Source: Ochromonadaceae sp. CCMP2298
Taxonomy: Eukaryota; Sar; Synurophyceae; Ochromonadales; Ochromonadaceae
Direction of reading: 5' to 3'
DNA: 13,072 bases
Assembly (NCBI GenBank): GCA_026770595.1
Contig: MU634344.1
Location: forward strand, 1 to 13,072
The translations under genes and the position numbers were made by a program. Numbering within the stretch: the first letter of the stretch is position 1; every line of letters begins with the position of its first letter. The notes below the pieces were generated by a model. That model ran no database searches, was not told the origin of the DNA, and saw nothing but the letters and a program-made list of their open reading frames with translations. Of this stretch, positions 7,522 through 13,072 are shown piece after piece.

Positions 7522-8047
7522 GATCTCTTCAGGGACCCCGCCCAGTCGCTCGTCCCGTCGATTCGTCCAGCTCAGATTCCGTGGCCTGTGCAGCTACTCA
7601 CACGCATCTGTTCATGCTCGACTCCATTCCTATGATGTTGTGCGCAGTTGCGGGAAAGATTGCAATCCTCTCTGCTGCTGCCGTCCTTGCTGGCTCTCTT
7701 TTCAGGTTTCCCACACAAGCAGTCTCTACCAGTACATATAGTCGTTTATTACCATGTTATGCTCATATTAAATGACATCATAATCGACCGACCGTTACAC
7801 TGTTCAGCGATTATCAATCTGGGGAGCCTTGCTGGGGGTGGAGAGATGTCTGCTGCTCTCTTCGCCTGTGATGCAGCGATGCATGACCACCCTACGAGCT
7901 GCACTCTTCGCCCCGCGTCTCTGTCTGCAGGAGATCGCCAGAGTTGCGAGGAAGAACCGTCGTGCAGCGACGAGAAGAAGGGGTGGCTAGAGCAATGGCG
8001 AGACCCACGTCGAGCCCCTGCAGGTAGTGGGCCTGAAGTCTGTAGAT
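7522..8047. promoter_or_regulatory. Divergent intergenic region between the EF-hand gene and CFAP57
   Basis: A 526-nt region with an AT-rich island at about 7728-7785, the likeliest core promoter zone. Within and beside it are TACATATAG (7732-7740), a CRE-like TGACATCA (7773-7780) and ACCGTT (7791-7796), the motif shared with the other two divergent regions. A short upstream frame in front of CFAP57 is listed separately. Transcription-factor use is inferred from motif shape only. Confidence 0.55.
7995..8027 (+). promoter_or_regulatory. Possible upstream ORF in the CFAP57 leader
   Basis: ATG at 7995 with G at -3 and G at +4 opens a ten-residue frame ending at TAG 8025-8027, 20 nt before the CFAP57 ATG. 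If the transcript starts further upstream it would be met first by scanning ribosomes and lower CFAP57 translation. Its last codons overlap CTGCAG|GTAGTG at 8018-8029, which could instead be a splice site, removing or altering this frame. Confidence 0.35.
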
Positions 8048-11000
8048 ATGGAGATCAAGTCCAAGGCGATATGGGGCGTCCGCTCCTTGGCCAACAAGCG
8101 GAGCTTGATAGCCATAAACGATTATGAGTACATTGCAGCGATCGGCACTGGCATCATGATCTTCGACAACAATCCCCACGGAGAGAGGAAGACGTACCTG
8201 GTGAACTCGCACAGCGAGGCTGTCTGTGTGTTGCTGATGGAGCTGAGTGCGGATGAAAAGTACCTAGCAACGGTGGTGAAGATGGGCGGCAGCGAGCTAA
8301 ACGCCATACACATACTCGTATACGAGGTCGAGCACCTGCGGAGTGAACACCGACCACCAAGACTGATCACGTACAAGAACGCACAGTGTCTGAGCACCGG
8401 AGCAACGCTTGAGTGTAAGTGCGTGAGCTTTTCTCACGACAACCAGCACATGGCAGTGGGCACCAACGTCCCGGCCGCGGGAGTGGTGATTTTCGACACG
8501 AGGAAGGGGAAGGTCTTCCAGACCATCAACAGCGAGAAGGTGCCGTACCATGTCACCTTCAACCCCACAGACTCGTCCAAGATCTGCGTGACTGGCGCAA
8601 ATGGCCTGGTGAAGTTCTGGAGGTTCACCAACAAGTCTGTGCACCCTGCGCCGATGGTGGGGCTGAGGGGCAACTCGCTGAACTACACGAGCCACCTGTG
8701 GATCCCGCCCTACTCCGACGGCCTCGTGGCAGTGGCCACGCAGAATGGAATGATCGCAGTATTGCTGGGGTGCGAGCAGAAGGGCCCCAACATCCCCGCG
8801 TTTGGCGCCCCTCCCTCTCGCACAGATTCCCCCGACCACTCGAACCACCACATCCACCACCACTCCCTGTCCCCCGCACAGCTGGCCCACGAGAAACACG
8901 AGCTGCACGAGAAGGAGGAGGCCAAGCTGCACGTGTCGGCAGTGGTGGTGGCCAGGGCCCCGCAGAAGAACCTGGCCGACCACAAGCCAGACCCGCACTT
9001 CGTGACGCACCTGCTGCTGCGCGGAGACGTGATACTGGTGGTGTCCCAGTACAACGAGATCGCGGCATTCGAGATACGGCGCGTGATGCAGTCCAAGGGC
9101 GTGAACCACCTGAGTCCCTCGCTGGCGGCTCTGCATCGCTACCGCCTATCCAACGTGGACGCGCTGCAGGGCATGGACTGGTGCGTCAGGGACAGCGTGA
9201 CCTCCTTCTCCGTGCTGGCCATGAGCACCAGCAGCGTCTTCCAGGTGGAGGTCATCGGCGACACGGACCGAGAGGAGACAGGCACCTACACGGGAGAGCT
9301 GAAGCAGGAGGGGGCCGAGAGTCTGGACTGGGTGACCATCTCCAACGAGCAGAACGTGTTCCAGTTCCACGCAGGCGCCGTGCACAGCCTGTCCCTCTCC
9401 AGCCGCACCAACATGCTCCTCACCAGCTCCCGCAGCGACGGCACCGTGCACGTGTGGGACTTCAACCGCCCCTCCTCCTACCACGGCAGCTGGGTGGTGG
9501 AGAGCTTCAAGGAGCGGCCGGAGGAGATGTTCGCCGCAGTGGCCATGCACCCCTCAGGCCTGCTAGCCGCCTTCGCCTGCGAGACACAGGTGCGCGAGTA
9601 CGCCATCACCAGCAGGGGCCTGGAGGCGCACCGCGTGATCGACATACGGGGGCCCTTCGTTGGCGCCAACGGCCAGGCGCACGTGATCTCGCAGCCGGTG
9701 TCGCTCGTCGCGTACTCGCACGGCGGGCAGTTCCTGGCAGTGGTGGCGGGCAAGATCGCGCAGGTGTTCAGCATGAACGTGCTGGACTACGACTCAGTCA
9801 GCGGAGGACGAGGTACGCACTCACACTCGCACTCCATCCAGCCGCTGCCCTTGCGTGCCCTTGCCACCTCTGCCCCGCCATTCGATGCTGCCTGTCGTAC
9901 TCGTTACCGCCCTCCCCTCCCCCTAACTATGCCCCCTTTATCTCTCCTTCTCTCCTATGCAGCCGAAGGCACGCCCGCGCGCGAGATGGTGCTCGTGGAC
10001 CACGCCGCGCCCATCACTGCGGTTGCCTTCAACAGGGGCGACACCCGCCTCATCACCACTGACTGCAAAGGCGCCGTCTACAGCTCGGAGTTGCGCGCCC
10101 TCCAGCACGACCAGGAGACGCTGTTCGAGGGCATGAACGTGCGCAGCATAGCGGTAGGCAGGAGCAAGAAGCAGGTCAGCTACATCGCCGCAGCGCTGGA
10201 GACTCGCCCGGAGGAGCCCGTGGAGCCGCTCTACTCCTCGCACTCGCAGAAGGTGTCCCGTACCTGGACCGCGGAGTCAGGCTACCCGATGGACGGAGGG
10301 GCCACGCAGAGGCCCACCCGCAGCAAGTCACCGGCCGAAATGTCCGCCAGCAGAGGCAGGGGCAGGAACACCAGCAGTGGCATCGCGTCGATCGCCGATG
10401 AGTTCTTAGTGGCAGAGGAGCCTCTGCGATACTTCGTGGCGGTGTGGGAGGACGCAGTCAGCAACACGCCGCAGCTGCTGCAGCTCAGCTCGCCTGCCGT
10501 CTGCGTGAGCGTGGGCACGACTGACGGCGCCGAGAGGCAGGACATCTGCGTGATAGGACTCGCAGACGGGCGCGTGCTGGTCGCCCCACTGCCGCTGCCC
10601 ATAGCGCGCCACCACCACCACCACCACCACCACCACAAACACGTGGCGATCGCGCCTGAGGCATCGGCCACCGTGCAGCAGAAGGCGGAGAGGTGGGCGA
10701 GCAGGCGCGCATCGGATGCGTCTGTGGGCACCACCGCCTCCAACACCACCGCCACTTCCGGCACCTCCGCTTCCACCTCGGCCTCGGCCTCCACCGTCGC
10801 GAGCGCCACCAAGGCGGCCACCGCACTGAACAAATCGGGCGTGCTCACCCCGCAGGCCAGCCATCACTCAATCCTCACCAACCAACGGAGTGCCGACGTC
10901 GTGGCTGAGGGCAGCGTCGCCACCGTTGCCCCGGCTGAGGGGGAGCGGCTGGACGAATCCCGCTGCCGTGTGCTGCACATGCACTACGGGCCCGTCAACC

Positions 11001-12801
11001 AGGTAGCGGTGTCGGAAAACGGTCTGTGGATATTCTCGGGCGGGGAGGACGGGGTGGTGCAGCTCTACAGCACCAGCAAGCGCGCTCACGAGATGGTGGA
11101 GGTGCCCTACATCCCGGAGTCCATGGAGAACGCCTTCCGCATGGTGGACAAGGCCAGACTGCTGGACCTGCAGCAGCAGCTGGTGGAGGTGCAGGACACC
11201 ATCTCTCTGAACAGGCGGGAGTACGACACGAAGATGGAGCTGGTGCTGCAGATCAAGGGCAAGGTGGTGGGGGACCTGCAGGCGAAAATGTCCAAGGAGG
11301 TGAAGCAGAGGGACGAGAGCATCTACCACAGCAGCAACGAGTTCATGAAGCTGCAGCAGGGCGTGAAGAGCGAGGTGCGGGCCATCCGGCAGCAGTGCGA
11401 GCAGCAGAGCAGCGACCTGGAGCACACCTACCAGAAGAAGCTGCGGCAGGAGGCGGTGTACCTGGACAAGATGAAGCAGGCTTACGACGAGTACGTGGTG
11501 CACTCGCGCATGGACCTGGCAGAGCTGCAGCGCTCCAGCGACAGCCGCATCGAGGGGGCGCAGAAGCAGCGCAACTCGGCAGTGCACGAGTCTGAGAAGC
11601 AGAAGGCCACGGTGCTGCAGTACTTCGAGTTCATCCGCCTGCAGAACGACGAGTCCATCTCTGCGCTGGAGAGCAAGCAGACAGACGAGAGGTGAGTGGG
11701 GTGTCGCAGCTGTCTCTGATAGCGCCCTGCCTGACTGCTTACGCACTGCACTGCTACTTGCGCCCCCACACACACCCACACACCTGACCCCCTTTCCTGT
11801 TTCCCCGTCCCTCTCAGGTGCAAGATCAAGGACGACATGCTGCTGACCGCGCAGGAGCTGGACAGGGCCAAGGGCCACCTGCTGACTGGGGAGGTGCAGT
11901 CCAACCGAGACGTGAAGAAGCTCCAGGGCTCCATCCAGGAGATAGAGGCGGACGTGGAGCGGCTGAGGGCAGCAGTGGACTGGTCGCAGGGCCGCATCGG
12001 GGAGCTGGAGGGGGCCATGTCGACTGCCAACGCGGAGCTGGACGTGCGCACGCAGATGTCCGACAAGTGGGAGCAGAAGACCAGGGAGATGCAGGTCAAG
12101 ATCGTGGAGCTGGAGAAGTGAGCCCGCCGCCCTGCACTGCCCTGCCCTGCCCTGCCCTGCCCTGCTCAGAGCCCTTTGTTGGCGCCTGTCTTTCCCCCCC
12201 CCTCTCCCCCCCCCGTCTCATTCCCTCCCCCACCCTGTCTCCTCCTCCCTCCCACTGCAGGCTGCGCAAGGCACTCACCACGCAGCTGCACACGCTGAGG
12301 CAGGAGCTGGCCCCCAAGGAGGTGACCCTGGCCCGAGTAGCCGACAAGCTGCAGGAGACTGACCGCGAGTACGAGATGTCGCTGCAGGCCATCGCGGAGA
12401 AGAAGAAGACCCTGGGCCAGAAGACCGAGAACCTCATGCTGCTGCAGAAGCAGGTAAGGGAGCTGAACCTCACCACCTCGCGCAAGGAGAAGGTGCTGCG
12501 GCGCGCAGCCACTCTGCTGGACCAGTACCGCGTCGCGCTAGTTGCCGCCTACCTGCACCCGCCTCCCAAGGGCTGGGCTGACGGAGAGGCTGGGGACACA
12601 GCCGCTGGCGAGGTCCCTAGTGCCGCTACGAGCAGGCGAAACTCTCGCAAGCCCGGCCCAGGTCTTGGCCTCGCAGCCTTTACCGGGACCGCAGCTGTGG
12701 GTGCGGGCGAGGAGATAATCGCGCAGCACGAGGGCATGAAGACTGCGCTCAGACGGCTCAGCGACGTGCTGATGCCCTTCCTCAACGAGGACTACCTAGA
12801 C
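8048..12801 (+). CDS. CFAP57: CFAP57 (WDR65) family axonemal WD-repeat and coiled-coil protein, C-terminus missing
   Basis: Exons 8048-9812, 9963-11691, 11818-12117 and 12261-12801 (introns in phases 1, 2 and 2, then a phase-0 donor GTGAGC at 12802) encode 1445 residues; the end lies beyond the window. Residues 1 to about 960 form tandem beta-propellers. VTFNPTDSSKICVTGANG followed by NSLNYTSHLW matches the diagnostic CFAP57 segment VCVTGNG..NYLAHTW, and later blades read LLTSSRSDGTVHVWDF and IFSGGEDGVVQLY. Residues about 975-1358 are a long coiled coil, including VELEKLRKAL..QELAPKEVTL, like the CFAP57 region with LKKQIEPRE. The protein helps dock inner-arm dyneins on doublet microtubules. 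Oddities: a His-rich loop at 264-272, nine consecutive His at 805-813, a Ser/Thr/Ala-rich insert at about 830-880 and a Gly/Ala/Pro-rich break at 1360-1410. The ATG at 8048 fits the family start; the frame is open upstream to a TAG at 7988, so an upstream coding exon joined at CAG 8023 is possible. Confidence 0.88.
9813..9962 (+). other. CFAP57 intron 1 (stop-free, length divisible by three)
   Basis: 150-nt phase-1 intron, donor GACGAG|GTACGC and acceptor CCTATGCAG|CC with a strong polypyrimidine tract. Removing it gives GGRAEGTPAREM and an uninterrupted propeller blade. Retained, it would add 50 residues of His/Ser/Pro/Leu-rich sequence without a stop, which is why a naive frame runs straight through. 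Confidence 0.85.
10610..10636 (+). repeat. (CAC)9 microsatellite encoding nine histidines
   Basis: Nine perfect CAC codons in CFAP57 exon 2, followed by AAA and a tenth CAC. No synonymous CAT is used, which indicates recent slippage expansion. It lies in a loop between the last two propeller blades. Confidence 0.95.
12118..12260 (+). other. CFAP57 intron 3 with CCTGC pentamer array
   Basis: 143-nt phase-2 intron, donor GAGAA|GTGAGC and acceptor CCCACTGCAG|GC. It contains about five CCTGC pentamers at 12136-12165 and long C-rich pyrimidine runs at 12193-12250. Confidence 0.8.
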
Positions 12802-12807
12802 GTGAGC

Positions 12808-12875
12808 ACCCCCCTGCTCTGCTCTTTATCCACCCCCCTGCTCTGCTCTTTATCCACCCCCCTGCTCTGCTCTGC
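12808..12875 (+). repeat. 24-bp tandem repeat, about 2.8 copies
   Basis: Unit ACCCCCCTGCTCTGCTCTTTATCC begins at 12808, repeats exactly at 12832 and again, truncated and diverging, from 12856. It starts only 6 nt past the splice donor. Confidence 0.9.
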
Positions 12876-12997
12876 TTTGCTCTCCTCTGGTCTGCCCTCC
12901 TTTCCTATCTCCACTCCCCTGCACCCTTTCCCACCCCTGCTTACATTCCCCTCCCATGTTGCTCTCTCCCTGCGACTCCTCTCACGTACCCGCTGCT

Positions 12998-13072
12998 ACA
13001 CACACACACACACTCACACTCACACACACACATCCAAACAAACACACATACACGCACACACACACACACACA
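12998..13072 (+). repeat. CA dinucleotide microsatellite, interrupted
   Basis: About 75 nt of CA repeats interrupted by CTCA, TCCAAA and ATACACG, running off the window end. It is intronic and would be a polymorphic marker; assembly may be uncertain here. Confidence 0.9.

Larger units (their letters stand above)
12802..13072 (+). other. CFAP57 intron 4, unfinished at window edge
   Basis: After the donor GAC|GTGAGC at 12801/12802 the sequence loses coding character: pyrimidine-rich repeats, then CA repeats to the end. No acceptor that restores a coiled-coil or CFAP57-like frame is found, so the next exon is beyond 13072. Confidence 0.75.

Noticed and set aside
7648-8127. Plus-strand frame that could be a first exon of CFAP57
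   Set aside because: Translation shows no similarity to CFAP57 and spans the AT-rich promoter island; no splice pair joins it convincingly to 8048.
8419-10062. 547-codon plus-strand open frame
   Set aside because: It lies entirely inside CFAP57 exon 1 in another frame; its translation is Arg/Gly/Pro/His-rich with no fold, while the overlapping frame has clear propeller signatures. It is a composition shadow.
10868-11878. 336-codon minus-strand open frame antisense to CFAP57
   Set aside because: Leu/His/Val-rich antisense of a coiled-coil region with CTG/CAG-rich codons; it also crosses a well-supported intron.
12136-12165. CCTGC pentamer array as a CRISPR or telomeric repeat
   Set aside because: Units are 5 bp without spacers and lie inside a spliced intron; this is a simple-sequence repeat.

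Overview
The window is nuclear DNA from a protist-like eukaryote that builds motile cilia. It is GC-rich and compact, with short GT-AG introns of 84-178 nt. I recognise six protein genes. Two are axonemal: an outer-arm dynein intermediate chain (DNAI1/IC78 family) and a WD-repeat/coiled-coil protein of the CFAP57 family. The others are a heterotrimeric G-protein alpha subunit (N-terminus only), a PPIL1-type spliceosomal cyclophilin, an atypical dual-specificity phosphatase with a long N-terminal extension, and a four-EF-hand protein with a lysine-rich N-terminus. The lineage cannot be fixed from these genes. A flagellated unicellular eukaryote is the best description.

Layout, left to right, with strictly alternating strands: G-alpha (-, 161 to 1, continues off the left edge); divergent intergenic 162-590; DNAI1 (+, 591-2750, two exons); short convergent gap 2751-3044; PPIL1-like (-, 3614-3045, two exons); divergent intergenic 3615-4028; DUSP (+, 4029-5659, three exons); convergent gap 5660-6148 with facing poly(A) signals; EF-hand protein (-, 7521-6149, three exons); divergent intergenic 7522-8047; CFAP57 (+, 8048-12801, four exons seen, continues off the right edge); then an unfinished intron rich in tandem and CA repeats to 13072. 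All exon-intron joins were chosen so that GT..AG boundaries, reading phase and known family sequence agree.

DNAI1 and CFAP57 both belong to the axoneme, and each shares a divergent intergenic region with a signalling-type gene (G-alpha, EF-hand). Whether the phosphatase and EF-hand proteins are ciliary is only suggested by position. No mobile element, RNA gene, CRISPR array or clearly new multi-gene system is visible. The most notable signals are a 7-bp minisatellite made of repeated splice-donor-like AG|GT units starting at the real donor of a phosphatase intron, a stop-free 150-nt intron in CFAP57, an ACCGTT motif shared by all three divergent regions, overlapping poly(A) regions of convergent genes, and an unexpectedly open 408-nt in-frame extension upstream of the cyclophilin.
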